A stretch of 64,000 nt of DNA from Gammaproteobacteria bacterium (GTDB lineage Bacteria; Pseudomonadota; Gammaproteobacteria; Coxiellales; Coxiellaceae): the NCBI GenBank assembly GCA_023266215.1, contig JAHFRQ010000002.1:204001-268000 (forward strand), in the 5' to 3' direction. The notes beneath the pieces were generated by a model that saw only the letters and a program-made list of their open reading frames with translations, was not told where the DNA came from and ran no database searches. Every line of letters starts with the position of its first letter. Position 1 is the stretch's first letter. Shown here in pieces: positions 56,927 to 64,000 of the stretch. Both the position numbers and the translations under genes were made by a program.

Positions 56927-58225
56927 ATGCAAGAGACTAAAATAAAATCACATCAACCCCTTGCGCGTCGCATGCGCCCACAGTCCATTGAACAATTTTT
57001 TGGGCAATCTCATTTACTGGGATCAGGAAAACCACTTAATTTAGCCATAAAACAAGCAAAATTACATTCAATAATTTTATGGGGACCGCCCGGTGTTGGA
57101 AAAACAGCGTTGGCAGAATTGATTGCAGCAAGCAGTAACGCACGCATTGAAAGATTATCCGCTGTGCTGGCCGGCGTTAAAGAAATTCGAGAAGTGGTTT
57201 TACGCGCTGAACAAAATACGCAAAAAACAGTCTTATTTGTGGATGAAGTACATCGATTTAATAAAGCGCAGCAAGATGCTTTTTTGCCGCACATCGAACA
57301 AGGCACACTTACTTTTATTGGTGCCACAACGGAGAACCCTTCTTTTCATTTAAATAACGCGCTACTCTCGCGTGCGCGGGTTTATGTTTTAAAACCATTA
57401 ACAGAATCTGATTTATTAAATATCATTAATTTTACACTACAAGACAAAGAAAACGGCCTGGGTGAATTTAATATTCATTTTCCATTAGATTTAAAAAATA
57501 AATTAATACAATTTGCTGATGGTGATGCGCGATCCTGCTTAAATTTATTAGAAATTTTATATGATTTTGCAGAAATAAAAGATAATAAAACAATAGTTAT
57601 TACAGAAGAAATATTAAATTCAGTGCTCTCACAAAGCACGAGGCGTTTTGATAAAAATGGCGATGCTTTTTACGATCAAATTTCAGCATTGCATAAATCA
57701 ATACGCGGCTCAGATCCGGATGCGGCTTTATATTGGTTTGCGCGCATGTTAGATGGCGGTTGCGACGTTAATTATATTGCGCGAAGATTATTGCGTTTGG
57801 CATCAGAAGACATTGGTAATGCTGACCCACGTGCTTTAGAAATAGTATTAAACGCATGGCAAACGTATGATCGCTTAGGATCTCCTGAAGGTGAATTAGC
57901 ATTAGCACAAGCGGTTATTTTTCTTTCATGCGCTGCAAAAAGCAATGCCAGCTATCTTGCTTTTAATAAAGCAACGGATGATGTTACAAAATTTGGAAGC
58001 TTAGATGTGCCATTGCATTTGCGCAATGCATCCACTAGCTTAATGAAACAATTAGAGTATGGAAAAAATTATCAATACGCTCACGATGCACCCAACGCTT
58101 TTGCAGCAGGTGAAAATTATTTTCCAGAAAAAATAGGTAAAAAAATATATTACGAACCTGTTTCTCGCGGCCTTGAAATTCAAATCGCAGAAAAATTAAA
58201 ATTACTTCGAGAAAGTAATAAATAA
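56927..58225 (+). CDS. rarA: Replication-associated recombination protein A (RarA/MgsA)
   Basis: A clamp-loader-type AAA+ ATPase acting at stalled forks. The 432-residue protein has LARRMRPQSIEQFFGQSHLL, Walker A IILWGPPGVGKTALAELIAA, the RarA-specific SAVLAGVKEIREVVLRAEQN, Walker B TVLFVDEVHRFNKAQQDAFL, sensor 1 FIGATTENPSFHLNNALLSR, and the tetramerisation domain (ALHKSIRGSDPDAALYWFAR, MLDGGCDVNYIARRLLRLAS, EDIGNADPRAL). Size and order are typical. It is 3 nt after galE. In many gammaproteobacteria it follows lolA and precedes serS; neither is seen here. Confidence 0.97.
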   Translation: MQETKIKSHQPLARRMRPQSIEQFFGQSHLLGSGKPLNLAIKQAKLHSIILWGPPGVGKTALAELIAASSNARIERLSAVLAGVKEIREVVLRAEQNTQKTVLFVDEVHRFNKAQQDAFLPHIEQGTLTFIGATTENPSFHLNNALLSRARVYVLKPLTESDLLNIINFTLQDKENGLGEFNIHFPLDLKNKLIQFADGDARSCLNLLEILYDFAEIKDNKTIVITEEILNSVLSQSTRRFDKNGDAFYDQISALHKSIRGSDPDAALYWFARMLDGGCDVNYIARRLLRLASEDIGNADPRALEIVLNAWQTYDRLGSPEGELALAQAVIFLSCAAKSNASYLAFNKATDDVTKFGSLDVPLHLRNASTSLMKQLEYGKNYQYAHDAPNAFAAGENYFPEKIGKKIYYEPVSRGLEIQIAEKLKLLRESNK

Positions 58226-58319
58226 ATCTGCTATTGGTTTGAAGGAACCGCGCACTGTAGCCTTGTACTCAAGGCGAGATAAGCGGATTCTTCTGGCAAC
58301 AATACAACAACGGTGTTTT

Positions 58320-58535
58320 ATGAAAAAACAATATGACTTTTCAAAAGCGAAAAAGAATCCTTATGTTCATGCTTTAAAAAAGCAAATTACCATTAGAATA
58401 GATGCAGATACAATTAATTATTTTAAGCATCTCTCAGATGATAACGGTATTGCTTATCAAACATTGATTAATTTATATTTGCGAGATTGCGCAGAAAAAA
58501 ATAAAAGACTCCAAATGGGGTGGGCAGAAAAATAA
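58320..58535 (+). CDS. BrnA-type/ribbon-helix-helix antitoxin, apparently orphan
   Basis: A 71-residue DNA-binding protein: KKQYDFSKAKKNPYVHALKK, QITIRIDADTINYFKHLSDD, NGIAYQTLINLYLRDCAEKN. The combination YDFSKAxxNPY...KKxITIRID...YFKxLxxxxGxxYQTLIN is the BrnA antitoxin pattern (a C-terminal ribbon-helix-helix). The start is the ATG at 58320; the frame reaches back to 58239 but there is no sign of coding there. BrnT, the RNase toxin, would be expected just upstream, but the 95 nt between rarA and this gene cannot hold it. It may be a leftover antitoxin, or may act on other systems. Confidence 0.8.
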   Translation: MKKQYDFSKAKKNPYVHALKKQITIRIDADTINYFKHLSDDNGIAYQTLINLYLRDCAEKNKRLQMGWAEK

Positions 58536-58536
58536 T

Positions 58537-59796
58537 TTATTCTGCCACGCCCGTATTTTTAATCTTCGCCAATTTCAAAATCAATGCCGCGAGCCCCAAA
58601 CCAAAAAAAGCCAAATACAGTGGCACAGCAGCATTCCAGTCTGCTGCAAAACCACTAATCAGCGCAGTGATGCCAAAAGACAGTGCGCCCACAGAGCTTG
58701 TAATTCCCATCACCCAGCCTTGCTCTTCTGCGCTCACTTGATTTGAAAAAATAGTGAGCAGAAGCGAATACAGCAGCGCAACACACATGCCAATTAACAC
58801 CGCTGCGATCCAAATTACCAAAGCAATATGCGCTGTCGCCGTCACCAAGCATAATATTGCAGCAATCAATAAATTAAAGATCACGCAATTTTTTAAATTA
58901 AACCGCTTAGCACAGGGCTTTACTAACAATCCAAATCCTACGCAAAAACCAACAGCCAGTGCCGCAATAAAAAAAGACACTTCAGAGGCAGAGTAATCAA
59001 ATTTTCTGAGCAAAAATTGAGATACAAATGTAAAATACTCTGACCATCCCGCTGTTTCAATCAACAAAACAAACGATAACACACGAATTGATTTTTTCTG
59101 AAAAGCTTCCTTAAAAATTTGAATGGCATAATGTAGTTTAATTTTAATTTTTTTAGTTCGCAAAAAAGTTTCTTTAAAACTAAAAAATAATAAAGCGCAA
59201 TTCACTAGCGATAAAATGCCCGCAAAATAAAGTGGTGTTGCAAAATTAAACCAGGAAACCCATTGCGTATTAGATAAAACACCTCCCATAACAGGGCCTA
59301 ATACAAATCCAATAGATACTGCCAATAAAATATAACCGATATTGCGTGCGCGATTTTCTGGAGAGCTCACATCAATAATGGCCGCCTGCGCAATTGGTTG
59401 GCTGCCTGCGGTAAATCCTGCGAGAACTCGACCTATGATTAAAAATACAAGACTGTGAAAACCAATCGCAATCGCCGAAGTGATATAACCTAGCGTGGCT
59501 CCCATCAAGCAAATCATCAACGCCTTTTTTCGCCCCATTAAATCTGAGAGATCACCCAAAATTGCTGAGCCAAAAAACCAAGCGATCATATAAATGCCGA
59601 TAGTAACGCCATAAATTAATTCGCGTAAAAAATTGGACGTGCCACTCGGCAAAAAAAGCGAATGATGGCTAATCAGCATAGCACTTAGAATGGGAAATAA
59701 AATACCGAGCCCCATGCTATCAATAGCAATTACCAGGAATAACGGCGCGACTTTAAGTAAACTCTTTGATTCTGAAATACGAATAGATGCAGACAT
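58537..59796 (-). CDS. MFS transporter (TetA/multidrug-type)
   Basis: A 419-residue major facilitator with 12 membrane segments. The N-terminal half has FLVIAIDSMGLGILFPILSA, a DHA1/TetA-type start, the loop GDLSDLMGRKKALMICLMGA (the G-x-x-x-D-x-x-G-R-K/R motif A) and FTAGSQPIAQAAIIDVSSPE with NRARNIG. The motif C-like stretch GFVLGPVMGGVLSN points to an antiporter that exports its substrate with proton exchange. The gene lies between the orphan antitoxin (convergent) and rpmH (divergent), a place where dnaA stands in many relatives. The substrate is unknown. Confidence 0.9.
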   Translation of the reverse strand: MSASIRISESKSLLKVAPLFLVIAIDSMGLGILFPILSAMLISHHSLFLPSGTSNFLRELIYGVTIGIYMIAWFFGSAILGDLSDLMGRKKALMICLMGATLGYITSAIAIGFHSLVFLIIGRVLAGFTAGSQPIAQAAIIDVSSPENRARNIGYILLAVSIGFVLGPVMGGVLSNTQWVSWFNFATPLYFAGILSLVNCALLFFSFKETFLRTKKIKIKLHYAIQIFKEAFQKKSIRVLSFVLLIETAGWSEYFTFVSQFLLRKFDYSASEVSFFIAALAVGFCVGFGLLVKPCAKRFNLKNCVIFNLLIAAILCLVTATAHIALVIWIAAVLIGMCVALLYSLLLTIFSNQVSAEEQGWVMGITSSVGALSFGITALISGFAADWNAAVPLYLAFFGLGLAALILKLAKIKNTGVAE

Positions 59797-59907
59797 AACT
59801 AACCTCTTTTAATTGTTTATTTGAAAACCACAAAAAAGATTAATTACGCATTGGCGTGAAACCTTGAAGTTAAAAAGATGAAAAGCGATTATATCTAGGT
59901 TTTTGCG

Positions 59908-59936
59908 TTGACACAACGCCTGCGCTCTATTACCAT
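59908..59936 (+). promoter_or_regulatory. Promoter of rpmH-rnpA
   Basis: A perfect -35 TTGACA (59908-59913), a 17-bp spacer and TACCAT (59931-59936) precede rpmH by about 40 nt. A GAGAAAGAAC stretch before the ATG provides a weak Shine-Dalgarno. Confidence 0.55.
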
Positions 59937-59974
59937 GTCGGATCTCAAATTATTAGATCTAAAAGAGAAAGAAC

Positions 59975-60109
59975 ATGAAAAGAACCTATAATCCTGGCAA
60001 ATTAAAAAGAGCAAAAATTCACGGTTTTCGTGCACGTATGGCGACTAAAAATGGCCGTTTGGTACTAAAAAGACGTCGCGCAAGAGGAAGAGCTAAGCTT
60101 AGTGCTTGA
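59975..60109 (+). CDS. rpmH: 50S ribosomal protein L34
   Basis: A 44-residue ribosomal protein, [20 protein letters not shown], then [24 protein letters not shown]. Length, the arginine/lysine-rich tail and the opening KRTYxPxxxKRxxxHGFRxRM are those of L34. It is the first gene of the rpmH-rnpA-yidD-yidC cluster; its last three codons overlap the start of rnpA by 8 nt. In most gammaproteobacteria dnaA is divergent from it; here an MFS gene takes that position. Confidence 0.97.
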   Translation: MKRTYNPGKLKRAKIHGFRARMATKNGRLVLKRRRARGRAKLSA

Positions 60110-60458
60110 TTTTCAATATAAATTACAGCAACGCATTCGGTGCAAGGAAGATTTTGACCGCACGATAAAAGGCGGAAAACGATTGTTTGGCGATGACTTT
60201 ATATTTTATTACCGCTCAAACGACCTTTCGCAAGCCAGACTCGGCATGCTGATTGGCAAAAAGAAATGCAGGCTTGCTGTGACGCGAAACCAGCTAAGGC
60301 GGCAGATACGCGAGCATTTTCGATTAGAGCAACACGCGCTGGCCGGATTTGATTTGGTGGTGACGTTAAAATCAATGACGACTAAAGCGCTGATTCAAGA
60401 GCGGATTGCATGTCTAGAAAAAATGTTTTTACAACTTCACCATTCTGTCTCGTCTTGA
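60102..60458 (+). CDS. rnpA: Ribonuclease P protein component
   Basis: Protein subunit of RNase P, which trims the 5' ends of tRNA precursors. The 118-residue protein has [60 protein letters not shown]; the segment [13 protein letters not shown] is the conserved RNR-type RNA-binding motif. The start is GTG at 60102, inside the last codons of rpmH. The N-terminal extension of about 14 residues is slightly unusual but common when rpmH and rnpA overlap. It overlaps yidD by 49 nt. Confidence 0.95.
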   Translation: MLDFQYKLQQRIRCKEDFDRTIKGGKRLFGDDFIFYYRSNDLSQARLGMLIGKKKCRLAVTRNQLRRQIREHFRLEQHALAGFDLVVTLKSMTTKALIQERIACLEKMFLQLHHSVSS

Positions 60459-60688
60459 TTCGCTTTTATCAATATTGCATCAGCCCTTTTTTTAAACCAT
60501 GCTGTCGGTTTTATCCCACTTGTTCAGAATATGCAACAGAAGCTATCAAAATACACGGTGCTTTAAAGGGGATTTATTTAGCAACGTTAAGAATTATTCG
60601 TTGCAATCCATTTAATCAATCAACAGGATTTGACCCTGTTTTAGAAAACAAATTAGAAAACAAAAAAGCGAGCGAACATGGATATTAA
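60410..60688 (+). CDS. yidD: Membrane protein insertion efficiency factor YidD
   Basis: A small membrane-associated protein that assists YidC. The 92-residue product has [60 protein letters not shown] and FDPV; the pattern ISPxxxxxCRFxPTCSxYxxEA...H....RCxPxxxGGxDPV is the YidD signature, here with NQSTG instead of GG. It sits between rnpA and yidC, overlapping both (49 and 11 nt), so the four-gene cluster is translated as one unit. Confidence 0.94.
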   Translation: MSRKNVFTTSPFCLVLIRFYQYCISPFFKPCCRFYPTCSEYATEAIKIHGALKGIYLATLRIIRCNPFNQSTGFDPVLENKLENKKASEHGY

Positions 60689-62366
60689 AAAAACGGTTTT
60701 ATATGTTGTGGTGGCGATTTTAGGCGTCATGCTATTTCATGCGTGGCAACATGATTATCCGTCAGAGCTGCAAACATCAACACAGGTGGTCGGCACGCAA
60801 GATCCGCAACACCCTGCCGAATTTGCACCCGCAGCGTATCAGTCAGATGCAACCCATTATCAAGCAACACCTGAAAAATTAGCACAAGCACAACCCGCTT
60901 CAAAAAATATCAGTATTAAAACAGATGTCCTATCAGTTGAGATTAATTTAGTCGGTGGCAATTTGGTTAATGCGGATTTATTAAAATACCCTATTTCATT
61001 AGCAGAAAAAAACACACCCGTACAAATTTTAAATTCTGATAATAACAAATTATATATTGCTCAAAGTGGATTAAGTGCGGCATCTAATCAAGCGTCAGCA
61101 AAGCCTGTTATTTTTGAATCCGCTCAATCAAGTTATTTATTAGCTGACGGACAAAATGTTTTAAGTGTGGTATTAAATGGCAAAACAGAAAATAATATAG
61201 CGGTTCAAAAAACTTATACTTTTGCCCGCAACAGCTATACGATTGCATCGCAAATCAATTTAAAAAATGATTCCAGCGCGGATTGGCAAGGCAGTGTTTA
61301 CAACCAAATTACACGCCGATATATTCCAGTCACGGGCTATAATTCACGCGCTTACAATGGCGCTGCTGTTTCAACCAGTAACACACCTTATAAAAAATTA
61401 TCGTTTGCCAATTTAAACGAATCCAACTTTTCGCGTGATATTACTGGCGGCTGGCTCGCTATGCAGCAGCATTATTTTTTAAGTGTGTGGATTCCTGCAA
61501 AAAGTCAAACAATGCATTATTATAGCCGTTCATTTGGTGATGGTGATGATGGCAAAAATAATATTTTTATTTTAGGTTATGTGAGCCCGACTATTCACTT
61601 AGCACCCGGTGCCAATCGTGATTTCCAATCTACTTTTTATGTTGGTCCTGAAATTGCAAAAAATTTATTGCCGCTGGGTCGTGGTTTGGATCACACTGTG
61701 GATTACGGCTGGTTGTGGCCTATTTCTAAATTTTTATTTTGGCTGTTAAGTGAAATGCACCGCCTTGTTGGCAATTGGGGCTGGTCGATTGTTTTGGTTA
61801 CGATTGTAATTAAAATCGCATTCTATTGGTTTTCAAATAAAAGCTATATCTCAATGGCCAAAATGCGTGATTTTCAGCCGCGCATTCAAGCATTAAAAGA
61901 ACGTCATGGCGATGATAAAGCTGCGATGTCAAAAGCAATGATGGAGCTGTATCGCACTGAGAAGATGAATCCACTTGGCGGCTGTTTGCCAATGATTATT
62001 CAAATTCCTGTGTTTATTGCATTGTATTATGTATTAATCGAAAGCGTTGAGCTGCGACAAGCACCGTTTATTTTGTGGATTCATGATTTAGCAACCAAAG
62101 ACCCTTATTTTATTCTGCCCATTCTAATGGGTCTGAGTATGTTGATTCAGCAAAAAATCAGCCCTCCGCCGCCAGATCCTATGCAGGCCAAGATGATGAT
62201 GTTGCTGCCTGTTGTCTTTACGATATTTTTTGCGACTTTTCCAGCTGGCTTGGTTTTATATTGGTTGACGAATAACTGTGCCTCAATCTTGCAGCAATGG
62301 TTTGTAATGAAAACGCACGAAAAAAATAAAAAGCATGCGAAAGCGCGAAAACTCACGAAGCGATAA
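60678..62366 (+). CDS. yidC: Membrane protein insertase YidC
   Basis: Inserts and folds inner-membrane proteins. The 562-residue protein has an N-terminal membrane anchor (KKTVLYVVVAILGVMLFHAW), the large periplasmic beta domain of Gram-negative YidC (DVLSVEINLVGGNLVNADLL ... KTYTFARNSYTIASQINLKN ... GGWLAMQQHYFLSVWIPA) and the five-helix core (FWLLSEMHRLVGNWGWSIVL, then FYWFSNKSYISMAKMRDFQP, ALKERHGDDKAAMSKAMMEL, YRTEKMNPLGGCLPMIIQIP, FPAGLVLYWLTNNCASILQQ). It ends in a basic tail. In most relatives mnmE follows directly; here an ATPase gene with its own operators lies between. Confidence 0.97.
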   Translation: MDIKKTVLYVVVAILGVMLFHAWQHDYPSELQTSTQVVGTQDPQHPAEFAPAAYQSDATHYQATPEKLAQAQPASKNISIKTDVLSVEINLVGGNLVNADLLKYPISLAEKNTPVQILNSDNNKLYIAQSGLSAASNQASAKPVIFESAQSSYLLADGQNVLSVVLNGKTENNIAVQKTYTFARNSYTIASQINLKNDSSADWQGSVYNQITRRYIPVTGYNSRAYNGAAVSTSNTPYKKLSFANLNESNFSRDITGGWLAMQQHYFLSVWIPAKSQTMHYYSRSFGDGDDGKNNIFILGYVSPTIHLAPGANRDFQSTFYVGPEIAKNLLPLGRGLDHTVDYGWLWPISKFLFWLLSEMHRLVGNWGWSIVLVTIVIKIAFYWFSNKSYISMAKMRDFQPRIQALKERHGDDKAAMSKAMMELYRTEKMNPLGGCLPMIIQIPVFIALYYVLIESVELRQAPFILWIHDLATKDPYFILPILMGLSMLIQQKISPPPPDPMQAKMMMLLPVVFTIFFATFPAGLVLYWLTNNCASILQQWFVMKTHEKNKKHAKARKLTKR

Positions 62367-62438
62367 GGATAAAGTTCCCTTCCAGGGTACTTTATCCGGA
62401 TAAAATGCCTTGACAGGGAAGATTATCTTTCATATTAT
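62367..62438 (+). promoter_or_regulatory. Two palindromic operators and strong promoter of the ATPase at 62445
   Basis: Operator 1 (62367-62397) is a 31-bp palindrome with arms GGATAAAGTnCCCT and AGGGnACTTTATCC. Operator 2 (62399-62427) is a weaker version of the same (GATAAnnTnCC ... GGnAnnTTATC), 31 bp further on by centre. A perfect -35 TTGACA (62410-62415) lies in the middle of operator 2, followed by a 17-bp spacer and TATTAT (62433-62438). The ATG comes 6 nt after the -10, so the transcript would be leaderless. Confidence 0.8.
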
Positions 62439-62444
62439 ACTCAG

Positions 62445-63596
62445 ATGAAAAACATTAAACGCATTCTGACGCTGAATTTACCTGACGATAAATCCGCCTT
62501 TTTGTGGGGTCCGCGCAAAGTAGGTAAATCATACTGGGTGCGCGAACACTTTAAAGATGCCATCCTGATCGACTTTCTAAAAACCGATGTTTTCGCAGAC
62601 TATATTTCGCACCCTGCATTGCTGCGAGAGCGCTATTCGGATGCCAAAAAGAGAATTGTGATTGATGAAGTTCAGATGGTGCCAGATATTTTAAACGAAG
62701 TGCATTGGCTGATTGAAAATAAACAGCTAACATTTTTATTAACAGGCTCCAGCGCTCGAAAATTGCGTCGGCAACACGCTAATTTATTAGGTGGCCGCGC
62801 ATGGCGTTATACGATGTCTCCACTTTGCTTTCCTGAAATTGAAACGGTAGAAAAAATAGATTTTGAAAAAATAATGGTTTCGGGATTATTGCCAGCGCAT
62901 TATTTATCGCCTAATCCAATACAAGAATTGCGCGCTTACATTGCAGATTATTTAAAAGAAGAGATTGCGGCAGAAGCCGTCGTACAAAATATTCCTGCTT
63001 TTTCTGATTTTCTTCGCGTGGCGGCGATTGGTAATGGCGAGCTATTAAATTACGACAACGTTGCGCGTGAATCGGGCGTGAGCTCGAAAGTGGTCCGGGG
63101 TTATTTTCAAATTTTAGAAGACACACTGCTCGGATTTCGATTGCAGCCATGGCGCAAAGTAAAAACTCGTAGACTAATTGAAACAGAAAAATTTTATTTA
63201 TTTGATATGGGTGTTGCAAATTATTTAGCAAGACGCTCGCCAAAATCAGGTACGTTTGATTTTGGAAATTCATTTGAGCATTTTATTTTGATGGAATTAA
63301 TTGCTTATAAAGCCTATAAAAATCCAGAATTAGAATTAACCTATTGGCGGACATCAACAGGTTTAGAAGTTGATTTTATTTTAAATGATATGGAAGTTGC
63401 TATTGAGGTGAAATCATCAAAACGTGTTCATGACACTGATGCAAAAGCTTTAAAACTATTGCAAGAAGAGTGCGCAGTCAAAAAAAGTATTATTGTTTCA
63501 TTTGAATCTGAGCCTAAAACCCTCGCGGGCAACATTGCTTCATTGCCGTGGGAATTGTTTTTGCAAAAACTCTGGAGCGGAGAATTACTTCAGTGA
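62445..63596 (+). CDS. AAA_14/DUF4143-family ATPase inserted between yidC and mnmE
   Basis: A 383-residue ATPase: Walker [20 protein letters not shown] near residue 19, Walker [21 protein letters not shown], sensor [20 protein letters not shown] and [16 protein letters not shown] winged helix follows ([20 protein letters not shown]). The DUF4143 tail has an intact motif, [20 protein letters not shown]. It is the closest relative in the window of 12931-14097. It has no Shine-Dalgarno. Its stop overlaps the mnmE start (GTGA), so mnmE is now translated from the ATPase message as well as any yidC readthrough. Confidence 0.92.
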   Translation: MKNIKRILTLNLPDDKSAFLWGPRKVGKSYWVREHFKDAILIDFLKTDVFADYISHPALLRERYSDAKKRIVIDEVQMVPDILNEVHWLIENKQLTFLLTGSSARKLRRQHANLLGGRAWRYTMSPLCFPEIETVEKIDFEKIMVSGLLPAHYLSPNPIQELRAYIADYLKEEIAAEAVVQNIPAFSDFLRVAAIGNGELLNYDNVARESGVSSKVVRGYFQILEDTLLGFRLQPWRKVKTRRLIETEKFYLFDMGVANYLARRSPKSGTFDFGNSFEHFILMELIAYKAYKNPELELTYWRTSTGLEVDFILNDMEVAIEVKSSKRVHDTDAKALKLLQEECAVKKSIIVSFESEPKTLAGNIASLPWELFLQKLWSGELLQ

Positions 63597-64000
63597 AACC
63601 CAATCATAGCGACACCATCGTAGCGCAAGCAACAGCCAGCGGTCGTGGTGGCATTGGTATTGTGAGACTTTCAGGAAAAACCGCAAAATCAATTGGTGAG
63701 AAAATCACGCAGAAAAACTTTTCAGAACGCGTTGCAGAATTCACTTGTTTTTACGATGAAAAAAATAATGTAATTGACCAAGGCATTATTTTATATTTTC
63801 AGCATCCGCATTCTTTTACGGGTGAAGATGTGGTTGAGTTACAAGCACACGGCAGCAGTGTTGTGCTAGATCAATTGATTAAAACAGCTTTGCACTTTGG
63901 CGCCAGAATGGCAAATCCTGGAGAATTTTCACTAAGGGCATTTTTAAACAAAAAAATTGATTTGGCGCAAGCAGAATCTATTTGTGATTTAATTAATGCG
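63593..64000 (+). CDS. mnmE: tRNA modification GTPase MnmE, N-terminal part (runs off the window)
   Basis: MnmE with MnmG modifies wobble uridines of tRNAs. The 136 residues seen are the N-terminal folate-binding domain: [40 protein letters not shown] and [20 protein letters not shown] followed by [13 protein letters not shown], all strongly conserved. The start is GTG at 63593, overlapping the ATPase stop; GGAG lies 13-16 nt upstream. The G domain is outside the window. Confidence 0.96.
   Translation, partial: MKPNHSDTIVAQATASGRGGIGIVRLSGKTAKSIGEKITQKNFSERVAEFTCFYDEKNNVIDQGIILYFQHPHSFTGEDVVELQAHGSSVVLDQLIKTALHFGARMANPGEFSLRAFLNKKIDLAQAESICDLINA

Noticed and set aside
58226-58319. BrnT toxin fragment before BrnA
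   Set aside because: The frames give no convincing BrnT segment and the space is too short.
62367-62397. Intrinsic terminator of yidC
   Set aside because: The palindrome has no T-run after it, and a related palindrome with a -35 in its centre follows; an operator fits better.

Overview
The window is AT-rich chromosomal DNA from a gammaproteobacterium, most likely an intracellular or host-associated member of the Legionellales (Coxiella/Berkiella/Aquicella side). This is inferred from the gene set: a gammaproteobacterial core (trxA-rho, ftsYEX-rpoH, glyQ/glyS, metK-ahcY, recF-gyrB, rpmH-rnpA-yidD-yidC-mnmE), a Com1-like DsbA-family envelope protein, divergent MFS/MATE transporters and a mitochondrial-carrier-like protein. 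The standard genetic code is used. No rRNA, tRNA or CRISPR array was recognised.

Layout. 1-2 kb: rho (partial), trxA, tdk. 2-14 kb: an accessory and decaying region with an Rpn-type nuclease, a DUF4160/DUF2442 pair, a 401-bp inverted-repeat element, an internally deleted oxidoreductase, a PIN/Phd toxin-antitoxin pair plus a dead copy of its junction, two transporters and three AAA ATPase genes. 14-25 kb: uvrD and trpS lie among more accessory genes (an ATPase broken by a stop codon, a reversed AbiE pair, another ATPase, an AlbA_2 regulator, an ampC-like fragment, a Fic protein). 25-32 kb: ahcY, metK, recF (carrying two parS sites) and gyrB. 32-43 kb: rsmD, two M16 peptidases, ftsYEX, a SulP transporter and an ATPase inserted before rpoH. 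43-53 kb: com1-like, glyQ, then about 4.6 kb of accessory genes that split glyQ from glyS, then rsmB and uspA. 53-60 kb: an oriC-like patch with DnaA boxes, small secreted proteins, manC-galE, rarA, an orphan BrnA and an MFS pump. 60-64 kb: rpmH-rnpA-yidD-yidC, an inserted ATPase, and the start of mnmE.

The most striking feature is a family of eight AAA ATPases (AAA_14/DUF4143 or archaeal-ATPase/DUF234 type: a P-loop ATPase, a winged helix and a PD-(D/E)XK-like tail) in 64 kb, several of them inserted into otherwise conserved operons. Seven are preceded by one to three palindromic repeats and the eighth by a direct repeat, each with its own sequence. Several arrays are spaced about 31-33 bp apart, and in three genes the -10 box sits so close to the ATG that the mRNA would be leaderless. 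Two of the eight look broken. The AbiE, Phd/PIN, AlbA_2 and Fic genes carry similar private repeats. I read this as a set of individually autoregulated, selfish or defence-like ATPase modules. The repeats are visible in the sequence; the function is inference.

The origin-type genes are scattered: recF-gyrB at 27-32 kb, the DnaA-box patch at 53.6 kb and rpmH-rnpA at 60 kb, with no dnaA or dnaN in the window. Together with the two parS sites this suggests an origin-proximal but rearranged region.
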